From an uncultured Desulfovibrio sp. (GTDB lineage Bacteria > Desulfobacterota > Desulfovibrionia > Desulfovibrionales > Desulfovibrionaceae), in the NCBI GenBank assembly GCA_910587035.1, contig CAJUMQ010000033.1:1-18277 (forward strand): a stretch of DNA of 18,277 nt, in the 5' to 3' direction. The position numbers and the translations under genes are program-made. The notes beneath the pieces are model-generated. The model saw only the letters and a program-made list of their open reading frames with translations, made no database searches and was not told where the DNA came from. Shown here one piece after another: positions 1 to 7,642 of the stretch (the first letter of the stretch is position 1; each line of letters opens with the position of its first letter).

Positions 1-57
<57 letters not shown>

Positions 58-111
58 ACCGTTGACTTTTTATGTGTGACTGAAGAAAAAGTCAAGCCCT
101 ATTCCCACTTT

Positions 112-1191
112 TCAATTAATTTCCAGTTTCAGCTCATCCCGCGGCCAATAATGTATTTTGCCGGCATCCAGCCCGAGCCTGTTCCAGGCAGGGCCAAGAT
201 TGCCTTTCCATCCCCACAGGCAGCCCTGCACACGGGCCGGTACATACAGCTGCCGGTTTGCGAATCCCGGCCAGCCACGGCAGCCACGAAGGCTTTCCAT
301 CATTCCTTTCACCATGGCCAGCAGAGCATGGCCAATTACCTGGGAGCCAAAGGCTGGGTGCGCTGGTCCGGAGAGAATCCCCTGGGCCAGGGATGGCTCC
401 GGCGCAAGCCCCATGCGGATAACCGGCACATCGGCCAGTTCTGCCATAAGCCAGGCTTTGGCTGTGGCATTTATGGCCTCCTGCAGATCCCAGGGGGCAT
501 AGTCGCCTTTTTGCCAGCTTTCCGCAAGAACTGTGCCCTCAAGCACGAGGCAGGGGTGTATGCGCAGGCATGTGGCGCCAGCTTTGATGGCTATGCGCAC
601 ATCCCGCAGGAATTTGTTGGCAGTGCTCCCAGGCAGCCCTGGCATGAGATGAACACCAGCGGCCATGCCGGCATGACGGATGCTGCTTATGGCCATGAGA
701 CCGCTTTTTGCGTCGTGCCCCCTGCCGCATGCCGCCAGAACGCAATCATTAAAGGACTGTATGCCCAGCTCGATGACCTGGCAGCCGGATGCGCGCAATT
801 GGGCCAGCCTGTGGCCGGAAAGGGCATCCGGTCTTGTGGAGCAGCGGAAACCGCAAATGAGGCCCTGTTTCTGAAAGTCCCTGGCCGCGTCAAGGCATAT
901 TTGCCAGAGAGCGGGCGCAAGGGCCGTGAATGTGCCGCCGTAAAAGGCAAGCTCAGGGGGCTGTTGGCCCTGTCTTGCGCCAGCCCGCAGCTTTTGGGCG
1001 CAGTCATGGAGCAGTGCCTCCAGTGCTTTGGGTGATCGGGGCGATGGCAGACCGGTCTGGAGATTCTGGGCGCAGAAATGGCACCGCTGGCCACAACCCA
1101 GGTGCGGCAGAAAGAGCGGCATTATCCGGGCTCGTCTGGCTGGTGGCCAGGCCATGCTGACCGCATTGCCCACGCGGATGGGGGAAGGCAT
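112..1191 (-). CDS. radical SAM protein, Elp3/COG1243-like
   Basis: A radical SAM enzyme of about 359 residues. The cluster-binding motif CGQRCHFC (CxxxCxxC, about residues 33-40) should hold the [4Fe-4S] that cleaves S-adenosylmethionine. The later segments AFYGGTF (glycine-rich SAM contact), STRPDAL and ELGIQSFND follow the order seen in Elp3/HemN-like bacterial radical SAM proteins. The HemN C-terminal domain and the Elp3 acetyltransferase domain are not evident, so the substrate cannot be named. The start is uncertain: TTG at 1200, ATG at 1191 and ATG at 1122 are in frame. The last gives MPLFLPHLGC just before the motif, which is also plausible, and none has a strong Shine-Dalgarno. A long open frame on the opposite strand is a shadow of it. 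Confidence 0.8.
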   Translation of the reverse strand: MPSPIRVGNAVSMAWPPARRARIMPLFLPHLGCGQRCHFCAQNLQTGLPSPRSPKALEALLHDCAQKLRAGARQGQQPPELAFYGGTFTALAPALWQICLDAARDFQKQGLICGFRCSTRPDALSGHRLAQLRASGCQVIELGIQSFNDCVLAACGRGHDAKSGLMAISSIRHAGMAAGVHLMPGLPGSTANKFLRDVRIAIKAGATCLRIHPCLVLEGTVLAESWQKGDYAPWDLQEAINATAKAWLMAELADVPVIRMGLAPEPSLAQGILSGPAHPAFGSQVIGHALLAMVKGMMESLRGCRGWPGFANRQLYVPARVQGCLWGWKGNLGPAWNRLGLDAGKIHYWPRDELKLEIN

Positions 1192-1368
1192 TTTGTTCAA
1201 GGTTTATCTCGCTGGAATATTGATAAAAGGGGCCACACAGGCTGGAAAAATTGGGATTGGGGCGGAAAAGCTCTTGCCCAACAGGCCGCTTGAATGTACT
1301 TTTTAAGTGGCTGCTGCGCTGGTGCGCGGCTCTGGCCAATTTCCGTTTGTGTCCTGGAGCGAACTGTC

Positions 1369-1662
1369 ATGAACAAAACCTTAACAAAAGCGAATATTGT
1401 AGAAACCATTTACGAAGAGACCGGCAAGAACCGGCTTGATGTGAAAAACGCGGTGGAAAAATTGCTGGAGATTATGAAAGCCGCAATAAAAAAGGATCAT
1501 GCGCTCCTCATCAGCGGGTTTGGCAAGTTTGAGTGCTATGGCAAATCATCGCGGCGGGGAAGAAATCCCCAGACAGAGGAAGCCATTACCCTGCCTCCGC
1601 GCAAGGTAATAGTTTTTCGCCTATCCCGCAAATTCCGCGCGGAACTCAATCCCAAAGAATAA
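1369..1662 (+). CDS. HU/IHF-family DNA-binding protein
   Basis: A 97-residue histone-like protein of the HU/IHF family, which bends DNA as a dimer and organises the nucleoid. It shows the family order: N-terminal helices (TKANIVETIYEETG... VEKLLEIMKAAI), the turn LLISGFGKFECYGKSSRRGRNPQT that leads into the beta arm, and the C-terminal helix (RLSRKFRAELN). The segment GRNPQTEEAITLPPRKVIVFRLS is closer to IHF-alpha than to generic HU, so it could be annotated ihfA; I leave the symbol open. The ATG at 1369 has GGAG nine bases upstream. The frame stays open back to 1294, but that extension is cysteine-rich and unlike the family. A GC hairpin follows the stop. Confidence 0.9.
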   Translation: MNKTLTKANIVETIYEETGKNRLDVKNAVEKLLEIMKAAIKKDHALLISGFGKFECYGKSSRRGRNPQTEEAITLPPRKVIVFRLSRKFRAELNPKE

Positions 1663-1668
1663 ATTGGA

Positions 1669-1693
1669 GGCCGGGGTCTGCATGGCCCCGGCC
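1669..1693 (+). terminator. GC-rich hairpin after the HU-like gene
   Basis: GGCCGGGG (1669-1676) and CCCCGGCC (1686-1693) form a perfect 8-bp stem with a 9-base loop, starting 6 bases after the HU-like stop codon and ending 26 bases before the acyltransferase start. There is no T-tract, so it is either a weak or attenuating terminator or a processing/stability hairpin between the two genes. Confidence 0.45.
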
Positions 1694-1719
1694 AACCTGC
1701 CCTCCTGGCGGAAAATCAT

Positions 1720-3237
1720 ATGCTTTTCAGCTCATACGCCTTTATACTGTGTTTTCTGCCGCTTTTTCTGATAGCCTGGGAGGTGGGGGGGAGGCTCTTT
1801 CCCGACTGGCCCAATATTAGAGGCCTGATCCTTTTTGCCTTTTCTTTTCTGTTCTACAGCCTGTGGGGGATTCCGTCCCTGATTTTGCTGTGCTGCATGG
1901 TCTGCCTGAACTATGGCCTTGGACAGATTCTGGCCCATGCCGCAAGGGAGGAATCGCGTCTTTTTCGCTGGCGCAAATGGCTGTTTGCCGGCGCTGTGGC
2001 CCTGAATATAGCGCCACTGGCCTGGTTTAAATATTCACTGTTCATAATGGAAAACATCGCGCTGATCATTGGCGCGGACTGGCGCTTCACGCCGCCGGAG
2101 CTGCCCATTGGCATATCTTTTTATACATTCATCCAGATCGCCTGGCTTGCTGGCATATACAAAGGGGAGGCCGAGCTTGGCTCCCTCTGGCGACATGGAC
2201 TTTTTTCCTGCTGTTTCCCCTATGTCGTCTCCGGCCCCATAGTACGTCAGAGCCAGATGGGATGGCAGTTTGACAGGCTTTGCGCCATTACGGCTCCCAA
2301 TCTGGCTGCCGGCATTGCACTGTTTTGTGCAGGCCTGGCCAAAAAGGTGCTTCTGGCGGACAATGCCGGCTTTTACGCCGATGCTGTCTTCAATGCAGCC
2401 GCCCGCAACTGGCCCTTCAATGGCCTTGAGGCGTGGCTAGGATCTTTTTTTTATACCTTTCAGCTCTATTTTGATTTTTCAGGCTACACAGACATGGCCC
2501 TGGCCATCGGCATAATGGTAGGGCTACGGCTGCCTGAAAATTTCAATTCCCCCTACAAGGCCACTTGCATTGTCGACTTCTGGCATCGCTGGCATATCAC
2601 CCTTTCCACCTGGCTGCGCGATTTTCTGTATATTCCACTTGGGGGTAACAGGCATGGCAAGGCAAGGCAGTACCTGAACCTTTTTCTAACCATGCTGATT
2701 GGCGGCGCATGGCATGGAGCCGGCTGGACCTATATTGTCTGGGGTGGGCTGCATGGCCTGATGCTGTGCGTGAATCATGCATGGCGCCTTGTCATCAGGG
2801 ATAGTCCGCTGGAAAAACTGATGGCAAGTCTGCCACTGCGCCTGGCCTGCATCTGCCTGACCTTTTTTTGCCTCAACCTGTGCTGGGTTGTTTTCCGCGC
2901 TCCCAGCCTGGACTGTGCCCTGGAAATGTATGCGGCCATGTTCACATCTTTTGCCAGCCACGCTGCCGAGGATATCAATGCTGGAGTGGCTGGAGGCTGG
3001 CAGGCCTTTTTGCCCAATGGGCTGTTCACAGGCTGGCAGCCACTGGCGCTCCTGGCCCTGTGCGCCATCATCTGCTGGTTTATGCCCAACAGCCGCGAGA
3101 TACTGCAGGGGGGTGCAAAAAGAGCCATCATCCGCTGGAGGCCAACCAGACAATGGGCTGTGTGTCTGGCTCTGCTGGCTTTTGTCTGCCTGGCCATGCT
3201 GGGACGGCAATCAACATTTCTCTATTTTCAATTTTAA
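1720..3237 (+). CDS. MBOAT-family membrane O-acyltransferase (AlgI/DltB-like)
   Basis: A 505-residue polytopic membrane protein of the MBOAT family, which moves an acyl (often acetyl) group across or onto the envelope for attachment to a polysaccharide or other surface polymer. Many hydrophobic segments are visible. The signature block FWHRWHITLSTWLRDFLYIPLGG lies around residues 287-309, and the invariant catalytic histidine sits in GGAWHGAGW (H332). GTDMAL-type and ISFYTF segments are also as in AlgI. It is followed nine bases later by a membrane-anchored SGNH protein, the usual partner in AlgI/AlgJ, DltB/DltD and PatA/PatB pairs. The substrate cannot be read from the sequence; no alginate or dlt genes are in view. 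The ATG at 1720 has only a weak Shine-Dalgarno (GGCGGA). Confidence 0.93.
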   Translation: MLFSSYAFILCFLPLFLIAWEVGGRLFPDWPNIRGLILFAFSFLFYSLWGIPSLILLCCMVCLNYGLGQILAHAAREESRLFRWRKWLFAGAVALNIAPLAWFKYSLFIMENIALIIGADWRFTPPELPIGISFYTFIQIAWLAGIYKGEAELGSLWRHGLFSCCFPYVVSGPIVRQSQMGWQFDRLCAITAPNLAAGIALFCAGLAKKVLLADNAGFYADAVFNAAARNWPFNGLEAWLGSFFYTFQLYFDFSGYTDMALAIGIMVGLRLPENFNSPYKATCIVDFWHRWHITLSTWLRDFLYIPLGGNRHGKARQYLNLFLTMLIGGAWHGAGWTYIVWGGLHGLMLCVNHAWRLVIRDSPLEKLMASLPLRLACICLTFFCLNLCWVVFRAPSLDCALEMYAAMFTSFASHAAEDINAGVAGGWQAFLPNGLFTGWQPLALLALCAIICWFMPNSREILQGGAKRAIIRWRPTRQWAVCLALLAFVCLAMLGRQSTFLYFQF

Positions 3238-3246
3238 AGAGATGCC

Positions 3247-4506
3247 ATGACCTTTCCTGCAAAAATCGCACAATGGCTCAAGCAGGACACTATGGGCGCC
3301 AGGGCATGGCTGTGCCTGTTTGGCGGCTGTCTGGGCGCCTGTCTGCTGGCGGCCTTTCTGGTGCTGTTGCCCTATTCGTTCTGGTGGCTGCATGCCTGTG
3401 GCGATGCAGCTGTGGAGCGGGCCGTGGCCACCCAGGCGCAGGGGCGGTTCGCCCTGTTCGGGTCCGGCCTTTCGCAGGATTTCATTGAGTACAAGTTGCG
3501 TCTTTACGAGGCTGTGCGACCGCAGGTGATAGCCATTGGCTCCTCCAGGGTGATGCAGTTTCGGGGCGCATGGTTTTCCAGACCATTTGTGAACATGGGG
3601 GGAGTTGCCGGAAATCTTGGCGAGCTGGAACTCACTCTCAGGGGCATTCTCAAAGCCGGCAGGCCCCAGGCCATAATCCTGGGCGTGGATTTCTGGTGGT
3701 TTCTGCCTCAATGGCAGGAAAACCCTGAGGAGCCCGTGCGGCATGTGTCCGGCACATACAATTACGCCTTGAACAGCCTGAAGAAACCCTGGCAATGGCT
3801 GTTTGATGGCAAAATCAGCGCAGGGGAGTTTCTGGCCCCCTTCACAGGCATTTTTGGCAGGGGCTTTGCGGCAGACCGTTTTGGCATAATGGCCCAGCAG
3901 ACCAGCAATGGTTTTGGGCCGGATGGATCCTGGTATTATACGGCAGAGGTCACTGGTCAAAAGCCATCCCCGGACTACCAGTTTCGCGATACCCTGACTC
4001 AGGTGACAAGAGGCATAAAAGCCTTTTATCATGCTAGGTCCGGCCAGTCTGGGCCGGCAATGGAGCATCTGGATGTGTTTGCCGACATCTGCTGCCGCCT
4101 GAAGTCTCGGGGCATACGCCTTTTTGTGTTTATTCCCCCCCTTGCGCAAAAGGTTTATGAAGCGATTAAATCCCGGGAGGAAGCCTATCCTCACCTGTTC
4201 AAACTGCGCCATGCACTGCAGGCGCGGGGCATTGATACCATGGATTTCAGCAATCCGGGCAGTCTGGGCTCCAATGACTGCGAGTTTGTGGACGGATTTC
4301 ATGGCGGTGAAGTGACGTATGCGCGCATATTGCGGCAAATGGCGGAGCACTGGCCTGCCCTTTTGCCCTATGTCAATATGGAAAAAATCGATGCTGTCAT
4401 CCGCGACTGGAGCGGTCATGCCATGACCCCCGACGAACGTTTGACTTTTGCGCCTGAAACAGATTTCATGAATGCTGGCTGCCGTAAACGAAGCCCGCGC
4501 CAATGA
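3247..4506 (+). CDS. membrane-anchored SGNH/DltD-like acyltransferase partner
   Basis: A 419-residue protein with one N-terminal membrane anchor (about residues 18-46) and a periplasmic domain with the SGNH-hydrolase layout: GSSR (S99 or S100 as nucleophile candidate, after the strand VIAIGSS) and DGFH near the C-terminus (D349 and H352 as the catalytic pair). This arrangement is that of DltD/AlgJ/PatB-like proteins, which take the acyl group delivered by an MBOAT protein and place it on the polymer. The gene starts nine bases after the MBOAT stop with AAGAGA upstream, so the two are almost surely one operon. The C-terminal tail after about residue 385 is charged and probably disordered. A 433-residue open frame on the opposite strand is longer than this gene but has no recognisable features. 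Confidence 0.8.
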   Translation: MTFPAKIAQWLKQDTMGARAWLCLFGGCLGACLLAAFLVLLPYSFWWLHACGDAAVERAVATQAQGRFALFGSGLSQDFIEYKLRLYEAVRPQVIAIGSSRVMQFRGAWFSRPFVNMGGVAGNLGELELTLRGILKAGRPQAIILGVDFWWFLPQWQENPEEPVRHVSGTYNYALNSLKKPWQWLFDGKISAGEFLAPFTGIFGRGFAADRFGIMAQQTSNGFGPDGSWYYTAEVTGQKPSPDYQFRDTLTQVTRGIKAFYHARSGQSGPAMEHLDVFADICCRLKSRGIRLFVFIPPLAQKVYEAIKSREEAYPHLFKLRHALQARGIDTMDFSNPGSLGSNDCEFVDGFHGGEVTYARILRQMAEHWPALLPYVNMEKIDAVIRDWSGHAMTPDERLTFAPETDFMNAGCRKRSPRQ

Positions 4507-4536
4507 CGGCAAACAGCAGACCTATACGGGGATATT

Positions 4537-5724
4537 ATGACATTTTGGAAACTGCGGCTGATTGTTCGCAATGGCTGCGCAATGATTCTGGCTGCGCTGC
4601 TTTTCTTCTCCTGGCTGTATTGTCCCGCCGATGCCTGTGCTGCGGCCAGGCAGGCCAAAAAGGCCGCTCCAGCACAAAAACAGCCGGATAAGCCAGCTGC
4701 GGAAGAGCCAGCCGCGCCCCCGGAGCCGGAATGGCCGGCCGGCCCTGCCGGTGATGCCGCACGGGCCTATGCGTCCGGGGATTATGCCACAGCCAGGGGC
4801 ATCTGGGAAAAGCTGGCTGCCGACGGAGACAATCAGGCCATGAACAATCTTGGCGTGCTTTATGACCAGGGCAATGGGGTTGAGCCGGATGCGGGCCGCG
4901 CCCTCCACTGGTTTGCCGAGGCGGCCAATGCCGGCAATCCATCCGGCATGAACAATTACGGGCGGCTGCTGGAGCAGGGCAAGGGCATTCCGGCAAATCC
5001 GGAGGAGGCCGCCCGCTGGTTCGACCAGGCCGCCAGACTGGGACAGCCGGAGGCACAGTACAATCTCGGTTTTCTGTATGAAAATGGCAGGGGCGTGCCA
5101 AAGGATGATGCGGCTGCCGCAGCCTGGTACAGCCGGGCGGCCAGCCTCAAGCAAAAAGATGCTCTGGCCAGGCTGGGCCATTTCTACCATATTGGCCGCG
5201 GTGTGGAGCAGAACACGCAAAGGGGCGCCCTGCTGCTATACGCGGCGGCCATGGAGGGCTCTGAGCAGGCAATAAAAGAGCTGGAAAACATGGCCAGGGA
5301 AAACCCGCCCAAGGCTTCCGCAGTTCTTTTTGGCCAGAAACTTGATGAAACAGGCCGAGAGGCCATGCGGGCATCCCTTAAAAAATCCGGCGCAAAGGCC
5401 AGACGCGAGGATGACAGGCATATCTGCGATGTCTATGATGCTGCTGGCATTGTGCCCGGGGCCGGCGAGATGGCCATCTGCTACGGGCCGTCCGGACGGC
5501 TGGCCTTTGTGAAGATCGATTATTCCGCAGCTGACAGGGCCAGGGCGGATGCCGTATTAAAAATGGTGGAAAGCCGCTTTGGCGAGCCCACAGCCGGCGA
5601 GGGCGAGGACGCAAGAATGTGGAATCTGGGCAGTGTGATAGTCGCCACGCAATATGCGCCTACCCACAGGCAGATGAGCCTGATGTACATGGTGCCGCAA
5701 GTCTATCATCTGACTACAAAATAG
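4537..5724 (+). CDS. secreted Sel1-repeat (TPR-like) protein
   Basis: A 395-residue exported protein. An N-terminal signal or anchor (about residues 14-36) is followed by a Lys/Ala/Pro-rich linker to about 70. Four Sel1-like repeats then run over about 80-245, with the recurring pattern NNLGVLYDQGNGV, MNNYGRLLEQGKGI, YNLGFLYENGRGV and ARLGHFYHIGRGV. The C-terminal 120 residues form a separate domain with no family I recognise; it contains two cysteines (HICDVYD, AICYGPS). Sel1 repeats serve as protein-protein scaffolds. It lies 30 bases after the SGNH gene with its own GGGGA site, so it may act with the acylation pair, though that is inference from position. It ends at a strong hairpin. Confidence 0.85.
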   Translation: MTFWKLRLIVRNGCAMILAALLFFSWLYCPADACAAARQAKKAAPAQKQPDKPAAEEPAAPPEPEWPAGPAGDAARAYASGDYATARGIWEKLAADGDNQAMNNLGVLYDQGNGVEPDAGRALHWFAEAANAGNPSGMNNYGRLLEQGKGIPANPEEAARWFDQAARLGQPEAQYNLGFLYENGRGVPKDDAAAAAWYSRAASLKQKDALARLGHFYHIGRGVEQNTQRGALLLYAAAMEGSEQAIKELENMARENPPKASAVLFGQKLDETGREAMRASLKKSGAKARREDDRHICDVYDAAGIVPGAGEMAICYGPSGRLAFVKIDYSAADRARADAVLKMVESRFGEPTAGEGEDARMWNLGSVIVATQYAPTHRQMSLMYMVPQVYHLTTK

Positions 5725-5729
5725 GGGAG

Positions 5730-5755
5730 CCCATGGCGGCCTGGGCCGCCATGGG
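5730..5755. terminator. bidirectional hairpin between convergent genes
   Basis: CCCATGGCGGC (5730-5740) pairs perfectly with GCCGCCATGGG (5745-5755) around the loop CTGG. It sits six bases after the Sel1 stop and thirteen before the end of the opposing gene. A short T-run follows only on the minus-strand side (CTATTTT). Its position between two converging genes makes a shared terminator the likely role. Confidence 0.7.
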
Positions 5756-5768
5756 GCAAAGGGGAAAA

Positions 5769-6293
5769 TCAGGAGTTGGCGCCGATTTCGGCAGGCTGCG
5801 CGGTCTTGCGGGCCTCATCCAGCACTTTTTGCAATTTTTCCTGATCCACTGTGGAGAGGGAGGTCTGGATGATCTTGCCGCCTGTGCCTTCCAGCTCTTT
5901 TAGCACCTTGTCTGTAAGCTCGGAATCCACGAGCACGAACAGGGCGGATGAGCCGGGTTTCAGGCTTTGGGCCAGATTTTTCATGAAATCGTCATTGATT
6001 CCAACATCGCTCAGGGCTCCGGCCACGGCGCCTGTGCCAGCGCCAACAACCAGGCCAAAAATTGGCATCATGAAAATGAGGCCGATGAGTGTGCCCCACA
6101 GGGCTCCGCTGATGGCGCCACCCATGGCCAGGTGATACATTTGCAGAAGCTTGACTTTGCCATCCTGTTTCTTTACGGCAATAACCGCATCTTCGAGGGT
6201 AAGAAGATATTCCTTCTGCATTTTCAGAAAATCAAGACGCACCTGCTCGGCCTGCATCTCGTCCGGATATACAATGACTATAAGATTTCTCAT
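5769..6293 (-). CDS. DUF1269-like membrane protein
   Basis: A 174-residue protein resembling the DUF1269 family. The N-terminal half (NLIVIVYPDEMQAEQVRLDF... YLLTLEDAVIAVK) is a small alpha/beta fold. The centre (about residues 52-93) is a glycine/alanine-rich hydrophobic stretch able to span the membrane twice. The C-terminal half (SALFVLVDSELTDKVLKELEGTGGKIIQTSLS) is again soluble. The biochemical role of the family is not established. ATG at 6293 is chosen because GGAGGA stands four bases upstream; the frame extends to 6371 but that extension crosses the probable promoter. It stands alone and faces the Sel1 gene across a terminator. Confidence 0.85.
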   Translation of the reverse strand: MRNLIVIVYPDEMQAEQVRLDFLKMQKEYLLTLEDAVIAVKKQDGKVKLLQMYHLAMGGAISGALWGTLIGLIFMMPIFGLVVGAGTGAVAGALSDVGINDDFMKNLAQSLKPGSSALFVLVDSELTDKVLKELEGTGGKIIQTSLSTVDQEKLQKVLDEARKTAQPAEIGANS

Positions 6294-6348
6294 TAATTCC
6301 TCCATTGTCTGGTTGGGGCGGTACGGGCCGCTATTTGGCACCGTCCGC

Positions 6349-6354
6349 ATTATA
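6349..6354 (-). promoter_or_regulatory. -10 hexamer TATAAT for the DUF1269-like gene
   Basis: On the minus strand a perfect TATAAT lies here, giving an expected start near 6342 and a leader of about 48 bases. No good -35 stands at 16-18 bases; the nearest TTGACA is 27 bases away, so activation or an extended element may be needed. Confidence 0.4.
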
Positions 6355-6480
6355 TTTCCATCATTGCCCAAATAGGATTTTTGTCAAGTTACGCCTGGGC
6401 GGCAGGGCCAATGACAGGATGCGAACTGATTGCCGGCGCAAATTGGGCTGATGCGTGTACCAGTGTTTGCAAATCTGGCC

Positions 6481-6522
6481 TTTGGACAATATTATGGCAT
6501 GTATCGGTTGAAATTGTCCAAA
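6481..6522. repeat. 10-bp inverted repeat, possible operator
   Basis: TTTGGACAAT (6481-6490) and ATTGTCCAAA (6513-6522) are perfect inverted repeats with a 22-base spacer. They lie in the gene-free region between the divergent DUF1269-like gene and thiD, just left of the hairpin-rich element. No protein or RNA gene is recognisable at 6380-6480. Confidence 0.5.
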
Positions 6523-6536
6523 TTTCAGCCATATGA

Positions 6537-6679
6537 CTAGTGTCGCGTCAAGCGACAATAGTCGCAATCCCGATTAGGGATTGCGCGCCGCCAGCGGCGG
6601 CGTGAGCAAAGCAAAAACCACGTTTTTTGCTTTGCGATCTTCATGTTTTTACGACAGTAAAAACATGACATCTCACTAG
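6537..6679. mobile_element. 143-bp MITE-like element made of five hairpins
   Basis: The element begins CTAGTG (6537-6542) and ends CACTAG (6674-6679). It has five consecutive perfect stems. They are TGTCGC/GCGACA at 6541-6557, CGCAATCCC/GGGATTGCG at 6563-6585, CGCCGCC/GGCGGCG at 6586-6602, a 12-bp stem GCAAAGCAAAAA/TTTTTGCTTTGC at 6606-6635, and CATGTTTTTAC/GTAAAAACATG at 6642-6667. It holds no open frame. A second, inverted copy starts at 18223 and is identical over its 55 visible bases. CTAG at both ends would fit insertion into CTAG with a TA duplication, as in the IS630/Tc1-mariner group; that parentage is inference. CATATG occurs just outside both ends. Confidence 0.75.
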
Positions 6680-6701
6680 GCGCATATGTCCATTTTCAAG
6701 A

Positions 6702-6729
6702 GGCATATGCCATATTGCGCAAATGGCAT
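6702..6729 (+). promoter_or_regulatory. inverted repeats upstream of thiD
   Basis: The 10-bp palindrome GGCATATGCC (6702-6711) overlaps a larger inverted repeat, ATGCCAT (6707-6713) and ATGGCAT (6723-6729), separated by nine bases. The same half-sites occur upstream of pdxS with a six-base spacer. A shared operator is possible. No thi-box (TPP riboswitch) motif is seen in this leader. Confidence 0.35.
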
Positions 6730-6771
6730 GGGGGATTTTATTCATACTGTCGATAAAGAAGGGGGGTAATC

Positions 6772-7572
6772 ATGTTGCAGCCACCGGACATATTGACCAT
6801 AGCCGGCTCGGATTCCGGCGGAGGCGCCGGCATTCAGGCGGATCTGAAAACCATTATGGCCCTGGGCGGCTATGGCATGAGCGTGATTTGCGCTCTCACT
6901 GCCCAGAATGGCCTTGGTGTGACGGGCATAGAGGCGCCCAGCCCGGAATTTGTGGCCCTGCAGCTGACCACAGTGCTGGAAGGCTTTGATGTGGCGGCAG
7001 CTAAAACGGGGATGCTCTATTCGGTCGAAATCATGGCAGCCATCGCGCCGATTTTGGGCCGCAGATCCTTTCCGCTGGTAGTTGACCCTGTCAGCGTGAG
7101 CCAGAGCGGCAGCAGGCTTTTGCGGGAGGATGCCATCGAGGCCTTGAAGCGCCTTATCATTCCCGGCTGCGATCTGCTGACGCCAAACAGGCCGGAGGCG
7201 GAAATGCTCACAGGCATGGCCATCAGTTCCACCAGGGACGCCTTTGACGCGGCGGCCAAACTTGTGGGTATGGGCGCCGGGGCTGTGCTGGTCAAGGGCG
7301 GCCATATGCAAGGTGGCGTAATGGTGACGGACTGCCTGTATCTGGACGGCCAGGAGATCGAGTTGTCACAGGCGCGCATAGATACGGCCAACAATCATGG
7401 CACAGGCTGCACCCTGTCAGCGGCCATAGCCTGCGAGCTGGGCAAGGGGATGCCCATGGAAGTAGCTGTGAAAAGGGCGCAGAAGTATATAAACGCGGCC
7501 TTGCGCAAAAGCTATAATCCGGGGCGTGGGTGCGGGCCGGTCAATCACGCGGCGGAGATTTTCACAGTCTGA
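6772..7572 (+). CDS. thiD: hydroxymethylpyrimidine/phosphomethylpyrimidine kinase
   Basis: A 266-residue ribokinase-fold kinase that phosphorylates hydroxymethylpyrimidine and its monophosphate for thiamine synthesis in the cytoplasm. The family signatures are present: ILTIAGSDSGGGAGIQADLKT at the N-terminus (residues 7-27), VVDPVSVSQSG (103-113), the LTPNRPEAE loop (136-144) and NNHGTGCTLSAAIA (207-220), which carries the anion hole and catalytic-site cysteine C213. Many family members have NTHGTGC, so N208 for T is a mild variation. The length is normal and there is no fused ThiE. The ATG is preceded by AGGGGGG. Some ThiD proteins also phosphorylate pyridoxine-type B6 vitamers. It is a single gene between the hairpin element and the flagellar pair. 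Confidence 0.96.
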   Translation: MLQPPDILTIAGSDSGGGAGIQADLKTIMALGGYGMSVICALTAQNGLGVTGIEAPSPEFVALQLTTVLEGFDVAAAKTGMLYSVEIMAAIAPILGRRSFPLVVDPVSVSQSGSRLLREDAIEALKRLIIPGCDLLTPNRPEAEMLTGMAISSTRDAFDAAAKLVGMGAGAVLVKGGHMQGGVMVTDCLYLDGQEIELSQARIDTANNHGTGCTLSAAIACELGKGMPMEVAVKRAQKYINAALRKSYNPGRGCGPVNHAAEIFTV

Positions 7573-7584
7573 AGTGTTTTGTTT

Positions 7585-7600
7585 TGGCGTGCATTTTGCA
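7585..7600 (+). promoter_or_regulatory. sigma-54 promoter for fliJ
   Basis: TGGCGTGCATTTTGCA matches the sigma-54 consensus TGGCACG-N4-TTGCW at nearly every key position: GG at 7586-7587 and GC at 7598-7599, exactly 12 bases apart. Transcription would start near 7611, about 32 bases before the fliJ ATG. RpoN control is common for flagellar genes. No enhancer-binding site was identified. Confidence 0.7.
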
Positions 7601-7642
7601 TAACCGGGTGATATAAAATCAGGCGTCAAAAAGGCCGCGTTT

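Noticed and set aside
3211..4512. 433-residue open frame on the minus strand
   Set aside because: It is antisense to the SGNH gene, has no recognisable domain, and its composition is that of a shadow frame; the plus-strand gene has motifs, a membrane anchor and operon context.
6537..6679. CRISPR array or intrinsic terminator reading of the hairpin cluster
   Set aside because: The five stems differ in sequence and size, with no regular repeat-spacer pattern, and an inverted copy elsewhere points to a mobile element rather than a terminator.
6680..6771. Possible TPP riboswitch upstream of thiD
   Set aside because: No thi-box CTGAGA-type core or matching helices are seen; only short palindromes are present and the leader is too short after the repeat element.
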